From NCBI GenBank assembly GCA_038873195.1, contig JAVZEV010000001.1:338490-402489 (forward strand): a DNA stretch of 64,000 nt. Reading direction: 5' to 3'. The translations under genes and the position numbers were made by a program. The notes beneath the pieces were generated by a model that ran no database searches, was not told the origin of the DNA, and saw only the letters and a list, made by a program, of their open reading frames with translations. Below, piece by piece: positions 33,980 to 42,414 of the stretch; the first letter of the stretch is position 1, and every line of letters begins with the position of its first letter. Origin of the DNA: Candidatus Bathyarchaeia archaeon (GTDB lineage Archaea > Thermoproteota > Bathyarchaeia > Bathyarchaeales > Bathycorpusculaceae).

Positions 33980-35485
33980 TTAGGTTGGTTTTGTTGGTGG
34001 TTGTGTTAGTTGTGTGGTTTGTGTGTGTTTTTTTCTGCGTATGATTATGATTGCGGTTGCTGTGGTTGCGATGATTATTGTGGTTAGGATTATGATGGTT
34101 GTCCAGTTTGGTGGTGTTGTGGTTGTTGCGGATGGTGTTAGGTAGATGGTGAATGTTGGGTCGTGTTCTATTTTGTATCCGCTGTATGTTGGATATGCGG
34201 TTATGTAGAAGTAGTTGGCTTTTGTCATGTTTGTGATTGTGTCTTTGGCTTTGTTGAATAGTTGTGGGTTCATGTTGTATGTGACAAAGGGTAGGAATTT
34301 CATTAAGCCTATGTGGTATGTGAATAGGCCTGTGTTGTTTGCGAAGCTGTTGATTTTGGCGGTTCGGGTTGTTGAGTCGTATGTGTCGTATTGGGTTTCT
34401 GTTTGGTCTTGGGTGTAGTTGTATAGTTTATATGTTTGTTTTGTGCCGAATGCTACGTCGAAGATTTTTTCGCCGTCGTCTGCGTATGTGGAAATGGATG
34501 AGTCGCTGACGTCTTTTTCGTTGTCGGTTACGTTTTCGCCTGTTGTGGTTTGGCTGTATGTTGTGCGGTCAAGTAGGACTGAGGTTTGGAAGTTTACGAT
34601 GCTCATTTTAATTTGGTTTTCTTGTAGGAATTGGTAGATTGTTGGGCTGTTTGGGACTAGGTTGCCGAGGAGGTATGTGCCTGTGTTGTTGAGGTATAGC
34701 CAGAAGGGTGCTGTGAAGAGTAGTAGGTGGTTCATTTTGCCTATGATGTGGTTTTCTGTTAGGGTTGCTGTTTTGGTTGTTGGGTTTATGGTTAGGTTGT
34801 ATGTGAATGTTAGTTCGTCGTATACTGTTATGGCTGTTGGCCAGTTTTGTTGGTAGTGTGGGTCGTTTGGGTTTATCCATGTTTGCCACCAGTAGGCTGT
34901 GAGGTTTGTGTATCGCATTCCCCATGTCCATTGTAGTTTGTCTGTTGTGCTTGTTAGTGGGATGGTTTCTGTTTTGCTGTTGAGGATTGGGAGTGTTGCG
35001 CCTAGTGTGCTTAGGTCGAAGCCCATGCTGAATGATGCCCATAGTGTGTCGTTCATGTCTGGTGAGTTGGGGTGGATTGAGTCTGCGGTTTCGTTGAATG
35101 CGAGGAGCATGAGGAAGGTGGATGCCATTATTACGTCGCGGGTTTTGTTTTCTGTTTTGTAGTGCATTATGAAGCTTTGCATGGGGATTGTGAAGTATGC
35201 GTTTAAGCCGAAGGTTATGTTGACTAGTCCTGCGTAGAGCATGTGTAGTCCGCTTGTGTTTATGTAGGTCATGTATAGGTTGGCGTGCCAGTAGGAGGGT
35301 ATGTTTTCTGGGATGCCGTGTGCGGTTGCGAATGCTCTTGCGTATTCGAAGAAGTCGATTGTTTTTTGGAAGCTTTCTTGCGTGAAGTCTGTGGCGAGTA
35401 GTTGGTCTGCTGGGAATGCTGGTGTTAGGATGCTGGTTAGGGTTATGCAGATTAACAATAAGCCTAATAGGATTTTGATTTTCAT
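33980..35485 (-). CDS. large membrane-anchored exported protein
   Basis: Protein of 501 residues with a signal peptide (about 1-25), a helical and beta-rich extracellular part with many Asn-X-Ser/Thr sites, and a C-terminal membrane helix (about 459-482) followed by RRKK. No catalytic motif or domain recognised. The Thr- and Asn-rich composition comes partly from the A+C-rich coding strand. It is divergent from the region holding a TATA box 130 bases upstream. Confidence 0.65.
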   Translation of the reverse strand: MKIKILLGLLLICITLTSILTPAFPADQLLATDFTQESFQKTIDFFEYARAFATAHGIPENIPSYWHANLYMTYINTSGLHMLYAGLVNITFGLNAYFTIPMQSFIMHYKTENKTRDVIMASTFLMLLAFNETADSIHPNSPDMNDTLWASFSMGFDLSTLGATLPILNSKTETIPLTSTTDKLQWTWGMRYTNLTAYWWQTWINPNDPHYQQNWPTAITVYDELTFTYNLTINPTTKTATLTENHIIGKMNHLLLFTAPFWLYLNNTGTYLLGNLVPNSPTIYQFLQENQIKMSIVNFQTSVLLDRTTYSQTTTGENVTDNEKDVSDSSISTYADDGEKIFDVAFGTKQTYKLYNYTQDQTETQYDTYDSTTRTAKINSFANNTGLFTYHIGLMKFLPFVTYNMNPQLFNKAKDTITNMTKANYFYITAYPTYSGYKIEHDPTFTIYLTPSATTTTPPNWTTIIILTTIIIATTATAIIIIRRKKHTQTTQLTQPPTKPT

Positions 35486-35610
35486 AATGTTTCCTTCTTT
35501 ATGTTTGGTTTTTGGCTATGGTGAGAAAGCAAACGACTATTAAAAAATTCTGAACCCACAATACGAATCAAAGCAAACTAAAGTGCACTCGCAAAAACTA
35601 TACCCCTCCC

Positions 35611-35620
35611 TTATAAATAG
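35611..35620 (-). promoter_or_regulatory. TATA-like element for the 33980 gene
   Basis: CTATTTATAA on the minus strand, with GGGAGGGG just downstream. A leader of about 100 bases would follow before the ATG at 35485. The 314 bases between 35485 and 35800 contain no open frame that I can support; this promoter is the only element seen there. Confidence 0.35.
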
Positions 35621-35799
35621 ATAGAACCCAAAATTCTATGGATACTTATCTCTTCAATATTGGCTAAAGAGATTCTCAGTAACAATAAATTTCCTACTTA
35701 TGTAATTTACTGAAATAGTTCAATTTTTCCTAGAGAAAATGAAATTAGCCAGATTTCATACGTGTATAACTATTAATGATTCGTTTTTTACGTAAATTG

Positions 35800-36279
35800 T
35801 CACCAGACTATTGCGTAGCTTTTAATGGTCCCTCCAGTAATCCAGAATTCGCTGGGCTCGTAATATTTTCCTACGACTACTTGAACGATTTCGTCGGTCT
35901 GTGGTTCAATAAATATTATTCCTTTGTCCGTAGTATTGAAGCAAACTATTGCATGCGCTCCCGAGGTGAATTCTATGTATACTAATCCACATCTATAGCC
36001 CACTTTGAACGCATTTTTCTTTACATCTGCTGCAAAATGGAAACAATAGTAGGTATCTTCATTGTACTGATTCTTATCTGTTTGGTCTTGTGCTAGAAAT
36101 TTTAATGCTTCGTTATAGGTTGGGTCTCTGATATTGTAGCCTCTTCCAGCTCCATCTGTAACTCCCTTAGTGTAGCCTACTTCATAGCCGCCGTTGCGTC
36201 CTAAATCGTAACCAAAACTATAACTCACAAAACTCACAAGAACTAAGATTGCGCAGAAAAGAGGAATAATATACCTCAA
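35800..36279 (-). CDS. exported transglutaminase-like cysteine-protease-fold protein
   Basis: Protein of 159 residues. It has an N-terminal signal anchor (about 1-22), a Gly-rich linker, then YYCFHFAADVKKNAFKVGYR with a Cys, SGAHAIVCFNTTDKG with a His, and FIEPQTDEIV with an acid. Cys, His and Asp/Glu in this order match transglutaminase-like (BTLCP-type) cysteine peptidases found on archaeal surfaces. It probably acts outside the cell on surface proteins. Activity is inferred. Confidence 0.65.
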   Translation of the reverse strand: MRYIIPLFCAILVLVSFVSYSFGYDLGRNGGYEVGYTKGVTDGAGRGYNIRDPTYNEALKFLAQDQTDKNQYNEDTYYCFHFAADVKKNAFKVGYRCGLVYIEFTSGAHAIVCFNTTDKGIIFIEPQTDEIVQVVVGKYYEPSEFWITGGTIKSYAIVW

Positions 36280-36326
36280 TTTTCTTTTTGGTTTAGGTTC
36301 CTCTACTTTTTTCTCTTGTGGCCCTT

Positions 36327-36578
36327 TTATAAAATGGAATTCTCTTCTGATGCGCCTTTTTCATTAGATTTAGCCTGCTCGGGGATTAGAACTTTTATTT
36401 CTTCTGGTTTTGGTTGTGGGGTCTTTTTGGCGTACCATGGACCTAATGGAGTTCTATGTGGAGCATTTGGGCATTGATGGTTTTCTGGAAGCCTATGCTC
36501 CATGCAGAAGTATTTTCCACAAAAGTTGCACTGAAAAGGAAGCTCAACCTCAATTCCGCATTGTTCACATTTCGACAT
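36327..36578 (-). CDS. AN1-type zinc-finger protein
   Basis: Protein of 83 residues. The start CEQCGIEVELPFQCNFCGKY, then FCMEHRLPENHQC, gives the Cys and His ligands of an AN1 zinc finger. The rest is a proline-rich linker and a polar tail. AN1 fingers are typical of archaea and eukaryotes, often in stress or ubiquitin-like pathways; no partner is visible here. It sits 47 bases from the exported peptidase-like gene on the same strand. Confidence 0.85.
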   Translation of the reverse strand: MSKCEQCGIEVELPFQCNFCGKYFCMEHRLPENHQCPNAPHRTPLGPWYAKKTPQPKPEEIKVLIPEQAKSNEKGASEENSIL

Positions 36579-36608
36579 GTGACATCAAGGTTAATTATGG
36601 TTATGCCT

Positions 36609-36701
36609 CTAGGTAAATTTTGCGATTCCAATTAATGCTTTTGATTCTGCTATAATAGTTTTGCATTTCTTGCATATTTCGGCTTTGAGCGGTTCATACA
36701 T
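36609..36701 (-). CDS. very small possible Cys-pair protein
   Basis: A 30-residue frame reading MYEPLKAEICKKCKTIIAES and on to IGIAKFT. The CxxC pair and the location between two genes on the same strand make it a possible mini-protein, but nothing else supports it, and a longer open frame without ATG extends upstream. The rest of the 36579-36836 gap holds nothing I can support. Confidence 0.25.
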   Translation of the reverse strand: MYEPLKAEICKKCKTIIAESKALIGIAKFT

Positions 36702-36836
36702 CGAAATAAAAATCTTAATGGGCAGTTTGCTGAACGCTCTCTGATGAAAAGTCTATTCACTTCAAATCGATTCCGTATTGTACTTTTTAGAATAGTCTTT
36801 CAGAAATAACAAATTAAGTAGGTATGAGAGACCTTC

Positions 36837-37154
36837 CTAATATCTGACAACTTTATAGTTTCTCTTTAATTGCCTTTTCTTCTTCTGTTGAGCTTTTGTT
36901 AGTTGTGAATCTCCCGTTTTCACTTCATAAGTCTTCGGTTTACCTATTTTTCTTCCAAACAAATCTGTTCTTTGAACAACAAAATCTCCGCCTTTATGTA
37001 TCTTTTTAACTTCGTGTCCTTGCAGTCTTTGGCTTAATTCGAAACTGTCCTCAGCCATTCTTCCCTTAAAACGATTGCTTGACAACGTTAGAGATTTAGA
37101 AAAACTCTTCAAACCAAAAGGGTCATTCTTATTTGACCTTTTTCTTTTAACCAA
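36837..37154 (-). CDS. small PD-(D/E)XK-like nuclease, VRR-NUC type
   Basis: Protein of 105 residues. A basic N-terminal half precedes HKGGDFVVQRTD and KTYEVKTGDSQLTKAQ. Asp followed by E-V-K and a Lys- and Gln-rich helix fit the minimal PD-(D/E)XK core (VRR-NUC and similar). Such tiny nucleases often act on flaps or branched DNA or are viral. No partner gene is clear. Confidence 0.55.
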   Translation of the reverse strand: MVKRKRSNKNDPFGLKSFSKSLTLSSNRFKGRMAEDSFELSQRLQGHEVKKIHKGGDFVVQRTDLFGRKIGKPKTYEVKTGDSQLTKAQQKKKRQLKRNYKVVRY

Positions 37155-37181
37155 CTACTTCACCTCCCCCATTTTCATTGA

Positions 37182-37406
37182 CTACCTCAACCCGAAAATC
37201 AGAATTAGAACTCCAAAAACTACTAAGACAATGGCGATTACTGTTCCAACGACATACACATTGAATGCTGACAGAATCTCCAAATTCAATGCTTTCTCAA
37301 ATACTCCACTTATCGTCAAGATTTCTACAATTGCACCAAAGATTATTAAGAGAATTCCAACAACTACAACGATTAAACTATTACCTCTTTCGTCTCTCTC
37401 GACCAT
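37182..37406 (-). CDS. small two-pass membrane protein
   Basis: Protein of 74 residues with two membrane helices (about 10-32 and 48-72), separated by a polar loop with an acidic residue. It lies 27 bases upstream of the small nuclease-like gene on the same strand. No family recognised. Confidence 0.6.
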   Translation of the reverse strand: MVERDERGNSLIVVVVGILLIIFGAIVEILTISGVFEKALNLEILSAFNVYVVGTVIAIVLVVFGVLILIFGLR

Positions 37407-37546
37407 TTCGTTACACTCTAAAGAATCTGCTTTGTTTAAAACTTAAAATTTTTCCCAATCCTTCATAAAAAATAATTTGTGATTAAACTTCTAAACCTAA
37501 AATATTAAATGAGGTCACTTATAAGAAAGAATGAGAGGTATTAAAC

Positions 37547-37780
37547 ATGCCAATAAGCAGGAATGATTTTGAACGTGGCGTAGATATAGCTGTAAACAAC
37601 ATTCTGAAGTTTCTCTCGGACAATAAAGACAATGCATTTACATCGGGTGAAATCGCAAAAGAAGTTGGTTTTGATTTGGAAGTAACAAGGCAAATCCTAG
37701 GATATTTAAAGGAAAAAGCTTACATAAAAGGCAAAGACATTGGTGCGAATACATATTACATATTTCAACGGATGCCTTGA
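37547..37780 (+). CDS. small winged-helix protein
   Basis: Protein of 77 residues. AFTSGEIAKEVGFDLEVTRQILGYLKEKAYIKG is a helix-turn-helix and wing of the archaeal winged-helix type. It would bind DNA as a dimer. It stands alone between oppositely oriented genes, and GAGAGGT precedes the ATG. Confidence 0.7.
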   Translation: MPISRNDFERGVDIAVNNILKFLSDNKDNAFTSGEIAKEVGFDLEVTRQILGYLKEKAYIKGKDIGANTYYIFQRMP

Positions 37781-37869
37781 AAAACTGTTAAGAATGCGAT
37801 TCTTGAAACCCTATGTTTTTCTTTCTAAAGTATTTGGCGAACAGCGATATTTCTTTATTCATGTTGCGT

Positions 37870-38709
37870 TTAATGATTAGAAAGAACGCTTGTTTGCTTG
37901 AGCACTTTTTCGACGTAGTATTTTGAGAGTTGTTCTTTTTCCAGTCCTGTAACTTCTTTTATTTTAGGCGTTATATTGCTCCATAGTTTCCTTATAGCTT
38001 CTAGTCTTCTATTAAATTCCTTAACTGATAGACTTTTAACCGTCATCGCTTCTTTAACAAGCTTCTCGTAGTCTTTAGGTAGCCATTTTAAGCGGTATGC
38101 GTAGTGGATTCTCCATTTTGGTGGTGCCAAAAACTCCTTGTTCAATGCGTAAACCAGCCTAATCAGCAGTTCCAAAGCATAATCTAAACAGTAATGCGCA
38201 CTCGCCAAATCGCCCCTTTCAATCCATGACTCAGCAACCGTGCCAACACCTTCCCTAGGCGGACAAGCACACCATCGGAGGTACTCCGCACAAACCGCAA
38301 TGCGCTTAGTCCACAAATCCTTAGGCAAACGCAATTTATCTTCAAAAATCCGCTTAACCTCACCTTTCGGGTCATAAACAATCTCCGCCCTAGAAAGCTC
38401 CCACCTGTCCGCTTCATCCCACCGCCAACGCCTAAACTCGCTAAGCACATGAACCATAACGTCAGTTTCAACACCAAAACGCTTCTCCACTTCAGAAACA
38501 ACCCCACGAACCCGCCGAACTAAACCCTCATCCGCATCACCCAAAAACACAGTAACATCCAAATCAGAAAACCGGTCAGCAAACCCCCTAACCAAACCAC
38601 CCAGAAAGACTATACCCACCACACCATCAAAAGAAGATATCCTAGAAACAAGTTGTTCAGCGGCTTTCCTAAAAACTTCAATACGATTCTCCCCCTTCAA
38701 CCCAACCAT
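37870..38709 (-). CDS. nucleotidyltransferase (MNT/DUF4037-like) protein
   Basis: Protein of about 279 residues. GIVFLGGLVRGFADRFSDLDVTVFL has the GG...SDLD catalytic core of the pol-beta-type nucleotidyltransferases (aminoglycoside transferases, MNT). The rest is helical, including ESWIERGDLASAHYCLDYALELL, as in DUF4037 or HEPN-like C-terminal parts. A related class (MNT with HEPN) is a toxin-antitoxin system; here both parts are in one protein. Substrate unknown. ATG 38709 was chosen over GTG 38721. Confidence 0.7.
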   Translation of the reverse strand: MVGLKGENRIEVFRKAAEQLVSRISSFDGVVGIVFLGGLVRGFADRFSDLDVTVFLGDADEGLVRRVRGVVSEVEKRFGVETDVMVHVLSEFRRWRWDEADRWELSRAEIVYDPKGEVKRIFEDKLRLPKDLWTKRIAVCAEYLRWCACPPREGVGTVAESWIERGDLASAHYCLDYALELLIRLVYALNKEFLAPPKWRIHYAYRLKWLPKDYEKLVKEAMTVKSLSVKEFNRRLEAIRKLWSNITPKIKEVTGLEKEQLSKYYVEKVLKQTSVLSNH

Positions 38710-38832
38710 AACACTCACCACAACACACTAACAATCCCACCACACACCCTAAAAGTTTAACTCAGCTACCGATTCAGAATTCATAAACTCTTTCTCACAC
38801 CCCACCAAAAATAACATAAACCCAACCCCAAC

Positions 38833-39147
38833 ATGCCAGGCGCGTCCAACAACTTGAGCGTCCCACACATGAAAGTAGAATCCCTCATCCTCGCATCAGT
38901 AACCATATGCCTATTCCTAACCTTCTACTTCTCATACCTCTCATTCCAAACCACAGAAGACCCAATCAAAAAACAATTCACACTCCTAGCCACCTTCAGC
39001 CTAATCGCCGGCATGGTACTACTCGCATCAATAGCAATCTACATAATAATAAAAAAAGCCTTCACACGCATAGAAGACCAACTAATAATCAGCCAAGAAA
39101 CAGCCCAATACCACGAAGAACAACAAGAAAAAGAAAGGGAAAACTAA
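38833..39147 (+). CDS. small two-pass membrane protein with coiled-coil tail
   Basis: Protein of 104 residues, or 92 from Met13. Membrane helices cover about 17-38 and 52-75, followed by a Gln- and Glu-rich helical tail (QYHEEQQEKEREN). No family recognised. The coding strand is A+C-rich. Confidence 0.6.
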   Translation: MPGASNNLSVPHMKVESLILASVTICLFLTFYFSYLSFQTTEDPIKKQFTLLATFSLIAGMVLLASIAIYIIIKKAFTRIEDQLIISQETAQYHEEQQEKEREN

Positions 39148-39159
39148 GCCTTTTCGCCC

Positions 39160-39450
39160 TTAACGCTTTTTCAAAGAAGCAATAAACCCATCAATAGGAA
39201 CAGCAGCCATACTCACAATCTTAACAGTCCCACGCGAACCCAACTCAAGCGAAACCCTAGCAACCGTCTCATTATCAGGCGCCTCCACAACATTCACAAA
39301 ATCATACGGACCCAAAACCGCATACTGACTAACCACACGAACACCAAACGCCTCAAGCTCCCTATTAACCTCCTTAATCCTCTCCGGCTTCGCCCTAACA
39401 GTCTTCCAACCCTCATCCGTCAAATTCGACAACAAAATATAATACGGCAT
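39160..39450 (-). CDS. GYD-domain protein
   Basis: Protein of 96 residues from the second ATG. YYILLSNLTDEGWKTVR at the start and YAVLGPYDFVNVVEAPD in the middle are the hallmark GYD-type ferredoxin-like fold. GYD proteins are small multimeric alpha/beta proteins of poorly known role, common in archaea. The coding strand is G+T-rich. Confidence 0.8.
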   Translation of the reverse strand: MPYYILLSNLTDEGWKTVRAKPERIKEVNRELEAFGVRVVSQYAVLGPYDFVNVVEAPDNETVARVSLELGSRGTVKIVSMAAVPIDGFIASLKKR

Positions 39451-39514
39451 ACACACTCACCAAAACACAATTATACACTCAATCCACATTTCAGCCTTTC
39501 GCTACACGCAACAT

Positions 39515-39958
39515 TTACCCTCTCCGCCGACCCCTCTTCTCAAAAGCCTCCTTCTGCCTCAACCACTCCCCATGCCTCTCCAACAAACCCCTAATCTGCT
39601 GCTCCAAAAAATCATTCACACTCAAAAAAGGCAAATCCAAATCCCTAATCGCCTGCTGCAACCGCTCAAACTCACCCCTCGAAACCTCAAAATACTCACA
39701 CTCACCCTTCAAAAACCGCAACCGCCAACGCACAGCATCACGAATAAACTCCTCACGCGTAGTAAAACCCAAACCCCTATTCTCATCAATAAACCCCTCA
39801 ACCTCACCAAGCAACTCAGCCGGCAAAATCACAGACTGCGACAACAAACTCTCAATCGCATCCGTATAAGTCTGCATACGCATAGTCTGCGCAGTCAACT
39901 CACCCAACAAAGCCGTAAGCTTCTGATGCGCATCATCCGAAACACGCAAAGTCTTCAC
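39515..39958 (-). CDS. tandem ribbon-helix-helix-like DNA-binding protein
   Basis: Protein of about 147 residues from GTG 39958. A first RHH-like unit (VKTLRVSDDAHQKLTALLGE) is followed by a second (PAELLGEVEGFIDENRGLGF) with the TREEFIRDAVRWRL helix of CopG-like proteins, and a third helical unit near the end. The protein would bind DNA. It is divergent from a single RHH gene, and both probably use the 100-base region between them. Confidence 0.62.
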   Translation of the reverse strand: MKTLRVSDDAHQKLTALLGELTAQTMRMQTYTDAIESLLSQSVILPAELLGEVEGFIDENRGLGFTTREEFIRDAVRWRLRFLKGECEYFEVSRGEFERLQQAIRDLDLPFLSVNDFLEQQIRGLLERHGEWLRQKEAFEKRGRRRG

Positions 39959-40059
39959 GCACAAACGCCTCCACAACACAAGTCAAGTATGATTTGTACA
40001 ATAAAACTAATAAAGCTTTCCAGTATACTAAATATACAGAATACAAGGAGAACACAAAA

Positions 40060-40248
40060 ATGAAACACCACGTCGGACTAACATTAGACTCACAACTCCT
40101 CAAACAAATCGAAACCCTACGCGGAAGAGAAAAACGCAGCACATTCATAGAACACCTCATACGCCTAGGACTAAAACACTACACCACAGACCCGCAGAAA
40201 CACACCTACACAACAACAAAAATAAAAAACGAAACCCAAAACTTTTAG
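40060..40248 (+). CDS. ribbon-helix-helix (CopG-like) protein
   Basis: Protein of 62 residues. HVGLTLDSQLLKQIETLRGREKRSTFIEHLIRLGL is a complete ribbon-helix-helix. The tail is Thr-rich and basic. ATG 40060 was chosen because CAAGGAGAAC lies 7-16 bases upstream; the open frame extends further upstream without a ribosome site. It probably regulates itself and the divergent RHH gene. A region of A+T-rich inverted sequence (AGTATACTAAATATACAG) stands between them. Confidence 0.75.
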   Translation: MKHHVGLTLDSQLLKQIETLRGREKRSTFIEHLIRLGLKHYTTDPQKHTYTTTKIKNETQNF

Positions 40249-40252
40249 CCCT

Positions 40253-40702
40253 TTACTCTATACCCCACTTCTTAGTAACCTTCACAATCAAAAAGATAAC
40301 GAAAGCCACAATAACGAAAGTTATTATCGCCACAATGAAGTTCCCAATTCCAAACAGCTGCCCCGTCCAAGTTGGATCAATCGGATTTCCTTCAGCATTC
40401 AAAGCTGTCGGCGGAACCGCAATTTTAAAAGTGGACAGATTCCCAAGACCAGGTATCGCCAAGCCTATAAGCGGCATCAGCAAGTCCTTAACAAGTGATT
40501 GAATAACCTGACCGACATAGACACCCATAATAAAAGCCACAGCAAGACCCAACACCTTATACTTCGAAATAAAATCTATAAACTCATTCCACATACCCTT
40601 CTTTGGCGGCGGCGCAGCCGGCGCAGGCTTAGGCTCCAACAATTTCCTGATCTGCCGCAACTCTTCCAAAATCTCATCATCCTTAACCAAAACAACCACC
40701 AA
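40253..40702 (-). CDS. mscL: large-conductance mechanosensitive channel
   Basis: Protein of 149 residues. An N-terminal coiled-coil-like part with a proline-rich linker precedes the channel core: NEFIDFISKYKVLGLAVAF opens TM1, then GVYVGQVIQSLVKDLLMPLIG, a loop, and TM2 (about 113-140). This is the MscL pattern, with the pentamer pore helix rich in Gly and Ala. It opens under membrane tension to release solutes. The N-terminal extension is longer than in bacterial MscL. Confidence 0.9.
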   Translation of the reverse strand: MVVVLVKDDEILEELRQIRKLLEPKPAPAAPPPKKGMWNEFIDFISKYKVLGLAVAFIMGVYVGQVIQSLVKDLLMPLIGLAIPGLGNLSTFKIAVPPTALNAEGNPIDPTWTGQLFGIGNFIVAIITFVIVAFVIFLIVKVTKKWGIE

Positions 40703-40748
40703 ACAACCCCTATCCGCCCAATACAGATATAAGACTTTTCACTAAAAA

Positions 40749-40834
40749 TGGGCCGGGAGAGATTTGAACTCTCGACCTTTCGGTTTCTGCACGTTTATCA
40801 GCCGAACGCTCCAGCCAAGCTGAGCTACCGGCCC
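40749..40834 (-). tRNA. tRNA-Ile (GAU) with a small intron in the anticodon loop
   Basis: A 75-base mature cloverleaf: acceptor GGGCCGG/CCGGCCC, D arm GCTC/GAGC, anticodon stem TTCGG/CCGAA, T arm GAGAG/CTCTC, discriminator A. The loop reads CTGATAA with anticodon GAT, but 11 extra bases (ACGTGCAGAAA) lie before the 3' half of the stem, at position 37/38, the canonical archaeal intron site. The exact splice points are ambiguous because of repeated A residues. Confidence 0.9.
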
Positions 40835-40925
40835 ACCACACCAACAGCACAAAACTAATTATCACCAGCCATTTTTAAGGATTTTCAGAAGTCTTTTAAT
40901 TATTCACCGCCTAACTCTCTTACAA

Positions 40926-41001
40926 GGGCCCGTAGCCCAGCACGGATAAAGGCGTCGGCCTTCGGAGCCGGAGAACGTGGGTTCAAATCCCACCGGGCCC
41001 G
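40926..41001 (+). tRNA. tRNA-Arg (UCG)
   Basis: A 76-base cloverleaf: acceptor GGGCCCG/CGGGCCC, anticodon stem TCGGC/GCCGG with loop CTTCGGA (anticodon TCG), T arm GTGGG/CCCAC, discriminator G, and an encoded CCA just after. It lies 34 bases upstream of the recombinase gene, the usual arrangement for integration into the 3' end of a tRNA gene. No second copy of the tRNA end was noticed within the window. Confidence 0.95.
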
Positions 41002-41034
41002 CCACATTTTGGGTTCGGAACCTTTATATGGGAC

Positions 41035-42336
41035 ATGTCGATTAGCATTTATCGATGGTTTATGGCGAAAGGCACCTACGCCTATCTGCTTAAAGACGCG
41101 GACGTTAAGCGCTGGTATGAGAATGTGGCGAGAGGTTCAAGGGTTACGGCCGATGTTTATTTGCGCAGACTTGGATGGGTGTGCAAACACTTAAATCTAA
41201 AGCCTAAGGAACTCGTTGAGAAGCGTGAAAAAGAGCTTGGGATGCTTCTCGCAGATCTTGTTTCCTATCTAGAACGCGAGGGAAAGGCTGGGAGCTACAT
41301 TAAGTCGTGTTTGAAGGCTGTTAAGTCTTGGCTTTCCTTCAACATGGTTGAGGTTAAGGTTAAAATTAAGATTAAGGATGCGGATGACACGCCGACGCTT
41401 CGTGAAGAACGTGTCCCAACACAGCAGGAGCTTAGAAAAATTTTCCTCTCCGGAGACTTGAGGGCTAGGAGCGCATGCGTTTTGCTTGCTCATAGCGGGC
41501 TGAGAATTGAAACCTTAGGCAACTATGACGGGACAGACGGGTTAAGGATTAGGGACTTGCCAGAAATGAGGGTAGAAAATAGCGAGGTAACTTTTGAAAA
41601 AGTGCCTACCATGGTTGTTGTGCGTAAGGAGCTGAGCAAGGCTGGACACCAGTACTTCAGTTTTCTAGGCGAAGAGGGATGCGAATATTTGAAAGATTAT
41701 TTGGAAAGCCGATTGAAAGAAGGCGAGAAGCTAACGCCAGATTCGCCAGTGCTGACGCCTAAAGTTGCGCCTAAACCCTTCATAAGATCAACAAACATCG
41801 GCGACATGATAAGAGCTACAATAAGAAAGGCTGGTTTCAAGTGGAGACCATATGTTTTGAGGGCTTATTTTGACACGCAATTAATGCTGGCAGAGTCTAA
41901 GGGATTAGTATTACGCGATTATAGGCAGTTTTGGATGGGACATAAAGGCGATATAGAAAACCGTTACACAACAAACAAGTGCAAGCTTCCAGAAAACGTC
42001 ATAGAAGACATGCGAGAAGCCTACAAAAGAAGCCAAGAATACCTTCATACGACTAAGATTGGAAAAACAAACGAGGAAGAACTGCGACAAGCCTTCAGAA
42101 AGCAACTTCTCTTAGTTGCTGGGTTTACACAAAGCGAAATTGATAAAATGGACATATCAGCAATCAGCGACGAAGAACTGCAAACAATAATACGAAAGAG
42201 GCTTCTGGGAGAAAAGACAAACGATTGCATACAAAAAGTGGTGTCAACCGACGAAGTTGAAAACTACTTGGAACAAGGATGGGAGTATGTAGCAGCTTTG
42301 CCAAACGGCAAAGTAATAGTCAAACTTAAAAGCTAG
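41035..42336 (+). CDS. tyrosine recombinase/integrase
   Basis: Protein of 433 residues. A SAM-like core-binding domain fills about residues 20-125. The catalytic domain shows SGLRIETLG with the first Arg, RPYVLRAYFDT with the second Arg, MGHKGDIENRYTT with the final His and Tyr nucleophile. The tail contains an extra helical region and a final strand. The protein cuts and rejoins DNA at att sites, most likely in the tRNA-Arg just upstream. ATG 41035 or 41062 can both serve. It marks the left end of an integrated element reaching to the right. Confidence 0.9.
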   Translation: MSISIYRWFMAKGTYAYLLKDADVKRWYENVARGSRVTADVYLRRLGWVCKHLNLKPKELVEKREKELGMLLADLVSYLEREGKAGSYIKSCLKAVKSWLSFNMVEVKVKIKIKDADDTPTLREERVPTQQELRKIFLSGDLRARSACVLLAHSGLRIETLGNYDGTDGLRIRDLPEMRVENSEVTFEKVPTMVVVRKELSKAGHQYFSFLGEEGCEYLKDYLESRLKEGEKLTPDSPVLTPKVAPKPFIRSTNIGDMIRATIRKAGFKWRPYVLRAYFDTQLMLAESKGLVLRDYRQFWMGHKGDIENRYTTNKCKLPENVIEDMREAYKRSQEYLHTTKIGKTNEEELRQAFRKQLLLVAGFTQSEIDKMDISAISDEELQTIIRKRLLGEKTNDCIQKVVSTDEVENYLEQGWEYVAALPNGKVIVKLKS

Positions 42337-42414
42337 CAATAGTGGCATGCTGCAATGTTGGTTATTTTAAGAGTTTTTGAAAAACGGATTTATCGACTGC
42401 TAAAATCGCTGTTG

